Source: Chitinophagaceae bacterium (lineage in GTDB: Bacteria > Bacteroidota > Bacteroidia > Chitinophagales > Chitinophagaceae). From it: a stretch of 53,489 bases of DNA. The DNA is taken from assembly GCA_947371755.1 (NCBI GenBank), contig CANBQT010000016.1, forward strand, positions 1 to 53,489. The letters are read 5' to 3'. The notes under the pieces were generated by a model that was not told the origin of the DNA, ran no database searches, and saw nothing but the letters and a program-made list of their open reading frames with translations. Shown here in pieces: positions 28,795-38,664 of this stretch. Position numbers and translations under genes: made by a program. How positions within the stretch are numbered: the first letter of the stretch is position 1; every line of letters starts with the position of its first letter.

Positions 28795-29502
28795 TTACTG
28801 AAGAGCTTTGAAAACGATGGCTGCTATTACCGCGCCAATTGCTGGTCCAACCACAGGAATCCAGCTATAGCCCCAATCGCTGGAGCCTTTGCCCTTTATA
28901 GGAAGAATGGCATGCATAATTCTAGGACCTAAATCGCGGGCAGGATTGATGGCATACCCGGTGGTTCCCCCCAAACTGAGGCCGATACCTAACACCACTA
29001 ATGCCACAGGCAATGCATCTAGCGGACCTAAACTATTGGTGGCTTTGGTCATAAAAAGCACAGCTATCACTAGCATAAATGTGCCTAAAACCTCACTATA
29101 AATGTTGTGAAAACTATTTTTGATGGCAGGTCCTGTAGAGAAACAGGCCAATTTACTTGCAGCATCTTCTGTTTCATTAAGGTGCTGACGATAATGAATC
29201 CATATTAAAGTAGATCCTAACATGGCTCCTAATAATTGCGCTAAAATATAAGATGGAACTAATGCCCATTCAAATTTCCCGGCCATAGCCAAACCAATCG
29301 ACACTGCTGGATTTAGATGTGCCCCACTGGCAGCTGAAGTACTAAATACTCCTACAAATACTGCAATTGCCCAACCAAATGTAATGGCTATTAATCCCCC
29401 CCCATTTCCTTTAGTCTTGGCTAGTACCACATTGGCAACTACGCCTTCTCCTAAAATGATAATTAAACAGGTACCTACTAATTCGGCAACAAATGGTGTC
29501 AT
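28795..29502 (-). CDS. glpF: Glycerol facilitator (aquaporin family)
   Basis: This MIP-family channel of 235 residues lets glycerol cross the inner membrane. The two NPA boxes are present as GAHLNPAVS (residues 61-69) and GYAINPARD. The Asp following NPAR in the second box is characteristic of glycerol-conducting members rather than strict water channels. Six membrane segments can be seen. It is the last gene of the glpK-glpD-glpF set, which fits glycerol use. A structured repeat occupies the gap between it and glpD. Confidence 0.92.
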   Translation of the reverse strand: MTPFVAELVGTCLIIILGEGVVANVVLAKTKGNGGGLIAITFGWAIAVFVGVFSTSAASGAHLNPAVSIGLAMAGKFEWALVPSYILAQLLGAMLGSTLIWIHYRQHLNETEDAASKLACFSTGPAIKNSFHNIYSEVLGTFMLVIAVLFMTKATNSLGPLDALPVALVVLGIGLSLGGTTGYAINPARDLGPRIMHAILPIKGKGSSDWGYSWIPVVGPAIGAVIAAIVFKALQ

Positions 29503-29531
29503 ATGGCAGCGTTTTTGTGATTTTAAATATA

Positions 29532-29570
29532 GTAAAAAGAGAAGAGATAAGAGATAAAAGTGAAGAGTTT
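29532..29570 (-). repeat. Degenerate heptamer tract beside copy E
   Basis: Read on the minus strand the tract is a run of seven-base units: CTCTTCA, CTTTTAT, CTCTTAT, CTCTTCT, CTTTTTA. It directly abuts the repeat at 29573. Similar tracts lie beside copies A and F. Confidence 0.7.
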
Positions 29571-29572
29571 AA

Positions 29573-29697
29573 TATCCCCTCTTGGGAGGGGCGCCGAGCA
29601 AAGCGAGTGCAGGGGTGGGTAAAAATATACCCATAGGTGTTTTTACCCACCCCATGATTCTGCTAACGCAAAATCATTACCCCTCCATGGAGGGGAT
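29573..29697. repeat. Structured repeat copy E, two modules facing each other, overlapping the end of glpD
   Basis: Plus-strand module X has the hairpin CCCCTC-TTGG-GAGGGG (29576-29591), a CGCCGAGCAAAGCGAGTGCA middle and the tail GGGGTGGGT. After 24 bases comes module Y on the minus strand. Its palindrome CCCCTCCA/TGGAGGGG is at 29680-29695. A ten-base stem with one wobble pair around GTTA is at 29654-29677, and the tail is GGGGTGGGT. The Y palindrome lies inside the last codons of glpD. Copy F at 35898-36008 has the same two modules in the opposite arrangement. Confidence 0.92.
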
Positions 29698-31203
29698 ATA
29701 TTGCTCCGCAAGCTCAGAAAAATATTTCACCTGAACCTTCTCCCATTCCTCATCTTTCCCCAATTCTTTCGCCAGTAACCCTGCCACAAAGCTGGCCAAC
29801 TCTTTTGCCACTCTTGCATTCAGAAATAAAATTCTTGTTCTTCTCGCCAATATATCTTCTACAGTTGCTGCTAATTCATACCTGATAGCAAAAATCACTT
29901 CAGCAATTGTGTAGGGAAAATTTTCGTGCAATTGTTTTGAAAAACCAGCATCCTCTTCAACTATTTTATTTATTAGAGCAAGCCTTTTTTCAGGGTCCCC
30001 TATTTTCAAAGTATCAGTTTTACAAACTCGCTTTTGTTGTTTTGAAATAAACAGTGCATTATTTACTGCATCATCTGCCATCTTTCTATAGGTTGTCCAT
30101 TTGCCACCAGTAATGGTTACTAATCCACTCACGGATACTAGTATGGTATGGTCTCTAGATAATAGCGAAGTAGAATTTGTTCCACTCACTTTCACAAGTG
30201 GACGCAATCCAACAAATACCGATTGTACATCTTTTCTTTCGATGGGCACAGTATTGTATTTATTAAAGTGCTCAATGATAAAATCAATTTCTTCCTCCAT
30301 TGGTTTAGGCTCAGCACTAATCTTATCAACAGCAGTATCTGTAGTTCCTAATACTACTTCACGATGCCAGGGTACCGCAAAGAATACACGCCCATCAGCT
30401 GTTTTTGGAACCATCATTGCATTGTTACCTGCAAAAAAAGAATGACTAACTACCAAGTGAATGCCCTGCGATGGACTCACAATGTTTTCTCTATCTTCTT
30501 CATCCAATTTCATTACATGATCTGTAAAAACTCCTGTAGCATTGATAAAAGATTTTGCTTTTACACTATATGTTTTTCCAGAGATTTCATCTTTGCAAAG
30601 AATCGCATTAATTTTTTTGGCTTCTTTTTCAAATCCAAGCAAGGAAACATAATTTAAAATGGTTGCACCCTGGGCTGAAGCAGTATAAGCTAGGTCAATT
30701 GCTAGTCTGCTATCATCGAACTGACCATCATAATATAAAATACCACCTTTTAAATTTTGTGTTTTAACGGAAGCCAACGTCTCTATTGTCTGTTTTGCAG
30801 ATAAAATTTTGGTATTACCAAGGCTTAATTTACCAGCCAATAAATCATATACTCTTAAACCTATTCCATAAAACAACCTATCAAACCAACTATATACTGG
30901 AATAATAAAAGGTTGTGTGGTGCATAAGTGTGGTGCATTCTTTAATAAATAACCCCGTTCCCTTAATGCTTCTTTTACAAGTTTGATATTGCCTTGTGCT
31001 AAATAACGGACTCCACCATGTACCAATTTGGTTGACCTGCTGGAAGTACCTTTTGCAAAATCTGCTCTTTCAATTAATAATGTTTTCAGTCCACGCGACG
31101 CAGCGTCTACAGCAGATCCAAGACCTGTTGCACCACCCCCAATGATCACAATATCCCATTCGGCAGTTGATTCTAACTGCGATAACATCAAGGCTCTAGT
31201 CAT
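29677..31203 (-). CDS. glpD: Aerobic glycerol-3-phosphate dehydrogenase
   Basis: GlpD is the membrane-associated FAD enzyme that oxidises glycerol 3-phosphate to dihydroxyacetone phosphate and passes electrons to quinone. The FAD-binding motif is VIIGGGATGLGSAVDAASRG near residue 20. It is followed by GTSSRSTKLVHGGVRYL, a hallmark of the family, and VSGLVTITGGKWTTYRKMAD later. The 508-residue length is normal. The last residues IPSMEG and the stop codon are encoded by repeat copy E, so the native C-terminus has probably been replaced or extended. It follows glpK by 21 bases. Confidence 0.96.
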   Translation of the reverse strand: MTRALMLSQLESTAEWDIVIIGGGATGLGSAVDAASRGLKTLLIERADFAKGTSSRSTKLVHGGVRYLAQGNIKLVKEALRERGYLLKNAPHLCTTQPFIIPVYSWFDRLFYGIGLRVYDLLAGKLSLGNTKILSAKQTIETLASVKTQNLKGGILYYDGQFDDSRLAIDLAYTASAQGATILNYVSLLGFEKEAKKINAILCKDEISGKTYSVKAKSFINATGVFTDHVMKLDEEDRENIVSPSQGIHLVVSHSFFAGNNAMMVPKTADGRVFFAVPWHREVVLGTTDTAVDKISAEPKPMEEEIDFIIEHFNKYNTVPIERKDVQSVFVGLRPLVKVSGTNSTSLLSRDHTILVSVSGLVTITGGKWTTYRKMADDAVNNALFISKQQKRVCKTDTLKIGDPEKRLALINKIVEEDAGFSKQLHENFPYTIAEVIFAIRYELAATVEDILARRTRILFLNARVAKELASFVAGLLAKELGKDEEWEKVQVKYFSELAEQYIPSMEG

Positions 31204-31224
31204 TCCTCTAATCTAAAAATTCAT

Positions 31225-32724
<1,500 letters not shown>

Positions 32725-32740
32725 TTATATTTAAATATAA
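32725..32740. promoter_or_regulatory. 16-base palindrome before glpK
   Basis: TTATATTTAAATATAA is a perfect palindrome ending nine bases before the glpK ATG. Its position would suit a regulator-binding site for the glycerol operon, but it is made only of A and T and could arise by chance. Confidence 0.35.
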
Positions 32741-32812
32741 GGAAGAAAATGTTTGGTATAAGACAAGAATAAAGAATCGAAAAATTGGAAGACAATTTTT
32801 TTAGCACCCCTT

Positions 32813-33050
32813 CTATCGCTTGCAGATTATTTTCTTTTATGCACACTTACTAACGCTTGCAGATTATTTTCTTTTATGCACACCTCCTGCCGCTTGCGGA
32901 TAGGAGGGGAAAGTCGAGCGGCTTAGCGATGACTGGGGAGGTTACTCCTCAAGACCAACATGCATGTTTCTCTTAAAGACCACCACCCCGCCGTATTCCG
33001 CATGCGCGGAATCGGCTGCCCCTCCTATTCGCAAGCGAACAGTAGGGGTG
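32813..33050. repeat. Structured repeat copy D, two modules facing each other, between glpK and the EnvC-like gene
   Basis: This fills most of a 364-base gap. It is a close relative of copy B: hairpin CCTCCT/AGGAGG at 32883-32907, stem AGTCG/TGACT (32912-32916 with 32930-32934), tail GGGGAGGTT. The inverted module 2 has stem-loop 32990-33016 (arms GCCG+ATTCCGC and GCGGAAT+CGGC) and hairpin 33019-33048. Before module 1 are two degenerate half-units at a 37-base period that share the same AT-rich filler (agattattttcttttatg). It lies 30 bases past the stop of the EnvC-like gene and about 100 bases upstream of glpK. Confidence 0.9.
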
Positions 33051-33079
33051 TTTTTAATTTCCCATCAATGCTTTTAAAA

Positions 33080-34486
33080 TTATCTTTTCGCTTTTAACCA
33101 TCCTTCCGGATTCAATGGAATGCCTCTCTCATTGTTCACCATGAAAAGCAACGCTCCTTCACCGTCAACTCCACTTCCCGACTTCCCGAGGAGAGAGCCG
33201 GCTTTTACTTCCTGATCTTTAGAAACATGTATGGATGACAAATGACTATAACTGGTAAAATACTTTCCGTGTTTAATAAACACTACTTGCTCTCCACCGA
33301 TATCACCTGCATAAGAAACAATCCCATCGGCCACGCTTTTGATAGATGAACCTGGTGGCAATGCAATTTCGATGCCGTCGCTCTTACGAACCAATTTAGT
33401 ACCCGGAATGGTTTCTGTACCAAAATGTATAGTTACAATTCCGGCGTCTGCAGGCCAAGGTAAACGTCCTTTATTGTTTTCAAACTTAATTGATGTTTCA
33501 CGACCCTCTGGAGTTGATTCCAAAGGAGTATAAGATCTATCTCCACTATTTGTAGACACTACACCTGATACTGATTCATTACTCAGTTTAGGTCTGGTGT
33601 TGGGTGCAGGGGTATTGGAATTATCAGCTGTATTTGAGTTAGGAACCGCTTTTTCATTCGTTTTCGGAGCGGCATTATTGGCAGTATTAGCTGCATTTCT
33701 TTTTTTCTCATCTTCCAGTGCTTTGGCTTTAGCTGCAGCGGCACGACGATTGGCTTCTTCTGTTTCTCTGCGGATAATCGCAAGCATAGCAGATTGCATT
33801 TTCTGACGTTGCTTTTCTTTTTCGCGGATTTGAGTTCCTATTTCACGCTCCTTTGTTTTTAACTGTGCTACAACCTGATCTTGTTCTTTTTTATCTTCTT
33901 GTAAGTCTTTGAGTTGTTCACTTTGCTTTACCAAAGTTTTACTCATTTCAATTTTATTACTACTTAAACTAGCAATCTTTTCTTTTAAAAGGTCTTCAGA
34001 TTTATAAATGGTAGAAGCTTGTGTTTCACGGTTCTGACGATAACTTTTTAAATAGGTAACACGTTTGATAGCATCATTAAAATCTTCGGCAGAAAAAAGA
34101 AAGTTGAGGTATTCGTAACTACTTCTGTTTTTATAAGCAAAAACTATACTCTTAGCGTATTTAATCTTAAGTGTATCTAACTCTTTACCTAAGCGATAAA
34201 TATCGCGTTCATTGTTGAAGATAGTTTCATCTAATTGATGTACTTGTTTGTTAATCGTATTAACCAGGTCTTCGCGTTGATTGATTTTTTTCTTAATAAT
34301 GGCCAATTGATTCAGAGAAAGTTTTTTACTCTTCTGAGTTTGCTGCAACATATTATTCAACTCAGCAATTTCTTTTCGAATATCTGTTTCCTTACTTTGT
34401 AAGTCCTCCCTAGTTGGTTGTTGTGCATGCGTGTCCATGAAGCATCCCATCAACAAAATCAATAAACAGAAAAACCTTTTCAACAT
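33080..34486 (-). CDS. EnvC-like murein hydrolase activator (coiled coil plus LytM domain)
   Basis: This exported protein of about 468 residues has a signal peptide (LKRFFCLLILLMGCFMDTHA), then about 220 residues of coiled coil. A low-complexity Ala/Asn/Thr/Pro linker follows, and a C-terminal LytM (peptidase M23) domain. In active M23 enzymes the first zinc motif is HxxxD. Here the equivalent is KSDGIEIALPPG, with no His and Glu for Asp, although SYSHLSSIHV keeps a later His. Like E. coli EnvC it is therefore probably an activator of an amidase rather than an enzyme. It follows the DUF4292 gene, so it may act in daughter-cell separation. Confidence 0.87.
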   Translation of the reverse strand: MLKRFFCLLILLMGCFMDTHAQQPTREDLQSKETDIRKEIAELNNMLQQTQKSKKLSLNQLAIIKKKINQREDLVNTINKQVHQLDETIFNNERDIYRLGKELDTLKIKYAKSIVFAYKNRSSYEYLNFLFSAEDFNDAIKRVTYLKSYRQNRETQASTIYKSEDLLKEKIASLSSNKIEMSKTLVKQSEQLKDLQEDKKEQDQVVAQLKTKEREIGTQIREKEKQRQKMQSAMLAIIRRETEEANRRAAAAKAKALEDEKKRNAANTANNAAPKTNEKAVPNSNTADNSNTPAPNTRPKLSNESVSGVVSTNSGDRSYTPLESTPEGRETSIKFENNKGRLPWPADAGIVTIHFGTETIPGTKLVRKSDGIEIALPPGSSIKSVADGIVSYAGDIGGEQVVFIKHGKYFTSYSHLSSIHVSKDQEVKAGSLLGKSGSGVDGEGALLFMVNNERGIPLNPEGWLKAKR

Positions 34487-34522
34487 GCTCAATATTTTTA
34501 TAGAAACTACCAGTAAAGAACG

Positions 34523-35377
34523 TTACTTCTTTTTGGTTTGTTGTTTCACTTTATAATTCTTAGGTATCGGGAAGGTATAAGTTAAAGGCGCATTGAATTC
34601 ATAGGTTTTGAATTCTAAAAAAATATCCAGCTTTGATTTTTCAGATACTGATATTTTCCTGTTTGTAGCAAACTGATAGCCATTTACGCCCACATAATCA
34701 GACAATGTAATGTCGCAAGTTCGATTTCGTTGATCATCTACATCATCCAACTTACTATGCAAAACTTTAAAATCATTATTATCCAGTGTGATCAAATTTT
34801 TGAATAAATTTCCGATCATATAAACCAATAACTGCTCTCTGCCAGATTTGTATGAAACGATATTGCTATCCAGAAAAATGGGATTTCCTATCAATATATC
34901 CTGAAGTGTAGAAAAATCGAAAGGAATATTCGCAGATTCCTTTAAGTAATTGATGGTTTGATATTGAATAGATTTATCGCCCTTGGTAGTAATTAATATT
35001 AAACTGTCTTTATTGACAAAGATATTTTTTACAACTCCATAAGGTGAAACTGCAATTTTGATATAGATGGAACTATCCTTTTTCATGCTAAGGTAGGCCG
35101 TCATTTTCTGACTGGTCTCTACCCCTTCGTAATCCACATTTATCTTTGCATTGAAGCTGCTGTATTCGATCTTGTGTTTCATCACTTTGCTCATAATACC
35201 TTTCACTAAAGCAACAGAATCTACTTTAGGGGCTTCAGCAATAACCACTGTGGTGGCTGTATCTTTTTTGAAAATATCTTGTTCTATTTTTTGCACTTTG
35301 CGAGTAGAGCGGCAGCTCATGGCAGCCAAGCTCAATACTAAAATCCCAACTAATAATTTATTCATCTGCCTGTTCAT
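34523..35377 (-). CDS. DUF4292 lipoprotein
   Basis: This lipoprotein of about 284 residues has a lipobox-like end to its signal peptide (LVLSLAAMSC), so it is probably anchored in an envelope membrane. The body matches DUF4292, with SSFNAKINVDYEG, ISPYG-like IAVSPYGVVKNIFV and IPFDFSTLQDILIGNPI. The family is found in Bacteroidota and has no established function. Its beta-rich character recalls LolA/LolB-like lipoprotein carriers, but that is only a suggestion. I start at the ATG at 35377, four bases after the dut stop; the frame is open further upstream inside dut. Confidence 0.85.
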   Translation of the reverse strand: MNRQMNKLLVGILVLSLAAMSCRSTRKVQKIEQDIFKKDTATTVVIAEAPKVDSVALVKGIMSKVMKHKIEYSSFNAKINVDYEGVETSQKMTAYLSMKKDSSIYIKIAVSPYGVVKNIFVNKDSLILITTKGDKSIQYQTINYLKESANIPFDFSTLQDILIGNPIFLDSNIVSYKSGREQLLVYMIGNLFKNLITLDNNDFKVLHSKLDDVDDQRNRTCDITLSDYVGVNGYQFATNRKISVSEKSKLDIFLEFKTYEFNAPLTYTFPIPKNYKVKQQTKKK

Positions 35378-35381
35378 TACT

Positions 35382-35825
35382 TTATTTTTTTCCGGTACTA
35401 CCAAATCCGCCTGCCCCTCTTTCCGTTTCATTGATACTATCAACCAAATTCCATTCAGCTTTAGCTACGGATGCAAATACCAGTTGTGCAATTCTATCGC
35501 CTGAATGGATTTCCTGATTTTCTCCTGATAAATTAATCAAAATCACTTTTAGTTCTCCTCTATAATCGGCATCAACAGTGCCAGGAGAATTGAGGCAGGT
35601 GATGCCCTGTTTAATGGCCAATCCACTTCTAGGCCGTACTTGAATTTCGTATCCTTCGGTTAGTTCAACAAATAGTCCAGTGGCTACCAAAGCCCGTTGC
35701 AAAGGGGCCAAAACAATCGTTTCCTCCAAAAAAGCCCGGATATCCATCCCAGAAGATCCCGGGGTAGTGTATTCTGGCAAGGGGTTATTAGAACGATTTA
35801 TAATATTAAACACAGGAATGCCCAT
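35382..35825 (-). CDS. dut: dUTP diphosphatase
   Basis: Dut hydrolyses dUTP to dUMP, keeping uracil out of DNA and supplying dTMP synthesis. The five trimeric dUTPase motifs are present: [49 protein letters not shown] and the C-terminal [13 protein letters not shown]. The start is the ATG at 35825, giving 147 residues. The frame is open 26 codons further, but that part is low-complexity flank and repeat sequence. It heads a short operon with the DUF4292 and EnvC-like genes. Confidence 0.97.
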   Translation of the reverse strand: MGIPVFNIINRSNNPLPEYTTPGSSGMDIRAFLEETIVLAPLQRALVATGLFVELTEGYEIQVRPRSGLAIKQGITCLNSPGTVDADYRGELKVILINLSGENQEIHSGDRIAQLVFASVAKAEWNLVDSINETERGAGGFGSTGKK

Positions 35826-35837
35826 GGCAGCAAATGT

Positions 35838-35880
35838 AGGAAAGATTAAAGAGTAAAGATTAAAGTGAAAAGTGAAAGTT
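35838..35880 (-). repeat. Degenerate heptamer tract between copy F and dut
   Basis: Read on the minus strand the tract is CTTTCA, CTTTTCA, CTTTAAT, CTTTACT, CTTTAAT, CTTTCC: seven-base units ending about 12 bases before the dut ATG. It occupies the place where the dut promoter and leader would be. Confidence 0.7.
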
Positions 35881-35897
35881 ATACATGCAGAATTAGA

Positions 35898-36008
35898 ACC
35901 CACCCCTGCTCTCGTTTCACTCGGCGCCCCTCCCAGGAGGGGATGTAAAATAATATCCCCTCCTGGGAGGGGTAATGTTTTCGCGTTAGCGGAAACATAG
36001 GGTGGGTA
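35898..36008. repeat. Structured repeat copy F, two modules pointing outward, upstream of dut
   Basis: Module X lies on the minus strand (tail ACCCACCCC at 35898, hairpin CCCCTCC/GGAGGGG at 35927-35942). Module Y lies on the plus strand (hairpin 35957-35972, ten-base wobble stem around GTTA at 35975-35998, tail AGGGTGGGT). Both are the modules of copy E, but here the hairpin heads meet in the centre and the tails point out. The element sits between dut and the methyltransferase gene. Confidence 0.92.
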
Positions 36009-36025
36009 TTCCCACTTGAATTATG

Positions 36026-36979
36026 TTACATCTTCTCCATCCAAAAGGAAGAGGGCTCCGAATCTGTTTGGAGGTGTATCAGTGTATTCTTTGCAGCCAA
36101 GTAATTGGTTTTCACCAGATGATTCAATGTAAATAGGATATTAAATCCCTCATTATTATAAAGAAATGCTTCCAACAAATACTGCTCATTCCAGAAACGC
36201 ATTTTTTTAGTCAACCACTCTTGAGGGTAATGTCTGGGAGTAAAGATGTCATGAATATGGATCAATACTCCTTTTTGAAGAATGGGAAGTATTTGAAAAT
36301 AAATAAACAATAAGTCATCTCCTGGTCTGATGATATGTGAGCTATCAATAAATAAGATATCATTGGCTTCTAATGACTTGAAAAGTTCTAGGTCGAGTGT
36401 TTCCACCTGTTTTCTTATCACCGTAATTCCTGCAACAGCATCCAAAAAAGGCATTTCGAAGGGTTCAATACAGGTGAGATCGCAATTCGCGCCATCCGTT
36501 TTATTTTTTTCTAAAGCAAGTAGACAGAGTTGAGTACTATAGCCAGAACCAATTTCGATGATTCGTTTTGGCTTTTTATTTCGAATTAATAAATAAAAGA
36601 GTTCTGCGTCTCCTGGGCCGAAATTGGGATTGTGCAAGTAAAATGCAGTACTGATTCGATTTTTATCAACTTGCATTTCTGTGAGCTCGAAAACCGCATT
36701 CAAAGTCGACAATGCAATGACTTGTTCATCTAAATTGATATCAAAAGGCAAAGGCCTTTCGGCTGTTGAATTAAAATTATTTGGATAAACAAATTTGGGT
36801 TCGTAATAATGGTTGAGAATAGGAAAAACACTAAACCTTTTGAAAAGTGCAGATTGAATTTTGAAATTTTCAACACCATATTTTCTGGTGAGTTTAAATA
36901 TTGGTAGAAATATCAATGCAAATAAGGAAGCAGGCAGGTCAAACAATAAATAAAGTAATCGTTTAAAGGGCTTTTGCAT
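36026..36979 (-). CDS. SAM-dependent methyltransferase-like protein
   Basis: This 317-residue protein has a class I methyltransferase fold. The SAM loop is RIIEIGSGYSTQLCLLAL, the acidic end of strand two is LTCIEPF, and NDILFIDSSHIIRPGDD and VLIHIHDIFTPRHYP match the Methyltransf_24 pattern, often found near polysaccharide genes. A hydrophobic N-terminal stretch (residues 6-25) could hold it at the membrane. The substrate is unknown; sugar methylation is a guess from the capsule genes nearby. I start at the ATG at 36979; an in-frame TTG four codons earlier is possible. Confidence 0.8.
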   Translation of the reverse strand: MQKPFKRLLYLLFDLPASLFALIFLPIFKLTRKYGVENFKIQSALFKRFSVFPILNHYYEPKFVYPNNFNSTAERPLPFDINLDEQVIALSTLNAVFELTEMQVDKNRISTAFYLHNPNFGPGDAELFYLLIRNKKPKRIIEIGSGYSTQLCLLALEKNKTDGANCDLTCIEPFEMPFLDAVAGITVIRKQVETLDLELFKSLEANDILFIDSSHIIRPGDDLLFIYFQILPILQKGVLIHIHDIFTPRHYPQEWLTKKMRFWNEQYLLEAFLYNNEGFNILFTLNHLVKTNYLAAKNTLIHLQTDSEPSSFWMEKM

Positions 36980-37008
36980 TTGTTTATCCAATTATATTCG
37001 AATGAAAG

Positions 37009-37749
37009 TTAGAACTGACTACTATTTTCAAAGCTGCCGTATTTTGATTCAAAAGTGTCCTCAAGATTCAATTTAATTTCATTTATCCTATATACAGAAT
37101 AAGATTTTGAAATTCCATACAAATATTCTACTTCAATTGCTGCTTCGGGAAAAAGTTTTTGAAATCCACGCCTGGTAAGCATTATAGTAGTTTTTGACAC
37201 CTTTATCGCTTCTTGATATGATTTAGTTTTGGGGAAATAATTAATATTAAATACCATAATCAAAAGAGCTCGTATTGTGTGGGGAATAAATTGAAAAAAT
37301 GGAATCATACTATGTGGCTCTAAAGGAAACCAAAATGAAGGTGTTTGAATAATATAGTTATTACATACCCTCCTAACTTCATCTGCAAATATCTTCTGGT
37401 TGTTTTTACTGCCAACATGTTCTATCACTGAATTTGAAAACACTAAATCAAATTCACCCATTTCATATGGCAACTTTAGTGCATTGCCTTGAACTTGAAT
37501 ATAACCCTCATGCTGTTCTTTATCAAATACTGGATCAAGATTTAATACATAAATGGTTGCCGCAGAATTCTGCCATCCCATATTTTTCCAATAAACTATT
37601 TCACCACCTATATCCAAAACTTTTACACTACCTCTTTCTGCAATTAACCCTTCTAAAACTTCCTTTATTCTCTTAAAACGTTTTTTTCTCAAACTATTTA
37701 CAAACGAATCAGGATTTGAATGATTAAGAAACGAATTGAACAAATCCAT
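37009..37749 (-). CDS. Class I SAM-dependent methyltransferase
   Basis: This 246-residue protein has motif I as VKVLDIGGEIVYWKNMGW, a DP pair at the end of strand two (LNLDPVF), and the post-I region FDLVFSNSVIEHVGSKNNQ, matching the Methyltransf_11/25 pattern. The substrate is not evident. It precedes another methyltransferase gene by 29 bases on the same strand and follows a GT9-like gene, so it probably belongs to the surface-polysaccharide neighbourhood. Base composition is visibly richer in A and T than the dcw cluster. Confidence 0.8.
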   Translation of the reverse strand: MDLFNSFLNHSNPDSFVNSLRKKRFKRIKEVLEGLIAERGSVKVLDIGGEIVYWKNMGWQNSAATIYVLNLDPVFDKEQHEGYIQVQGNALKLPYEMGEFDLVFSNSVIEHVGSKNNQKIFADEVRRVCNNYIIQTPSFWFPLEPHSMIPFFQFIPHTIRALLIMVFNINYFPKTKSYQEAIKVSKTTIMLTRRGFQKLFPEAAIEVEYLYGISKSYSVYRINEIKLNLEDTFESKYGSFENSSQF

Positions 37750-37827
37750 AGCGTTAATAAATTATATAAGACTTTTAAAAATTCTCTACCTAAAAATAAA
37801 TCCATTAAAAGTAAAAATAATAAATCC

Positions 37828-38589
37828 TTATCGCACTCCAAGTGTCAAGAACTTACCTAAAAAAAGTACTATTTCTTTTTTTACTTTATCAGCAAAATTA
37901 TAATCTGTACCCACATGAACATATTCATGTAATTTTGAATGACGGTATAATTGATCATGCCCTGTTCCATAAAACACAGTAACTGGTATATTTAAAGCAG
38001 CTGCCAAGGTTGCAGTTCCAGTAGTAAGACAGTACATCCTTTTACAGGATACTATTAAAGAACATAAATCTAAAATTGATCCTGTTTTCATCATTTCTCC
38101 TTCCTCAATTGTCAAAAATCTTTGTTTTAATTTTTGCATTTGAAAATCAACCTTAATCCCTGATTCTTCCAACCAATTTTGAATTAATTGACCATTATTT
38201 AAATCTCCAGTATATGAAATATAATTAGGGTCATATATGATGCTATTTTGATAAGCTAATTTTTTTTCGGGCGTATAAAATAGTTCCGGTTCATGCCATC
38301 TCTTTCCATCATCTAATCCGTACTTTAACATGAGCATATCTAAAAGATTTTCATTATCGTTTAATTTTTCAACTTGATAATATAAACCCGGCTCATCTGT
38401 AAAACCATCTACAAAAGGGTTAAATTCCCAAATAAGTTTTCGATACGCATCGTTTCTAAAAATGGACCGATTTGAAATTAAAACTTCATTGTATTCTCCA
38501 AACTCTTTGGCAATTCTTGGGATATGACTATAAAAGAGATGATCCCCTAATCCTCCTTTTTTTAATTCCAGTATTAATTGTTTTTTCAT
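37828..38589 (-). CDS. GT9-like glycosyltransferase (heptosyltransferase family), divergent
   Basis: The 253-residue product starts with LILELKKGGLGDHLFYSHIP, resembling the GLGD loop at the N-terminus of GT9 heptosyltransferases. Near its C-terminus it has CLTTGTATLAAALNIPVTVFYGTG, comparable to the family's donor-binding D-x-G-x-x-H-x-A-A-A pattern but with Thr in place of the usual Asp and His. It is shorter than typical GT9 proteins (about 320-350), with a reduced middle. It may be a divergent glycosyltransferase or a degenerate relative. The ATG at 38589 is preferred to an upstream TTG. Confidence 0.6.
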   Translation of the reverse strand: MKKQLILELKKGGLGDHLFYSHIPRIAKEFGEYNEVLISNRSIFRNDAYRKLIWEFNPFVDGFTDEPGLYYQVEKLNDNENLLDMLMLKYGLDDGKRWHEPELFYTPEKKLAYQNSIIYDPNYISYTGDLNNGQLIQNWLEESGIKVDFQMQKLKQRFLTIEEGEMMKTGSILDLCSLIVSCKRMYCLTTGTATLAAALNIPVTVFYGTGHDQLYRHSKLHEYVHVGTDYNFADKVKKEIVLFLGKFLTLGVR

Positions 38590-38664
38590 CAGCAAACCAT
38601 TATCAAAACCTTATTCTCAATCAAACCACTTTTTGAAGTGATGATTCTGTGAATTCTTAAAAAA

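Noticed and set aside
35826..35903. N-terminal extension of dut
   Set aside because: The 26 extra codons cover a heptamer tract and low-complexity flank; dUTPase homology begins at the ATG at 35825.
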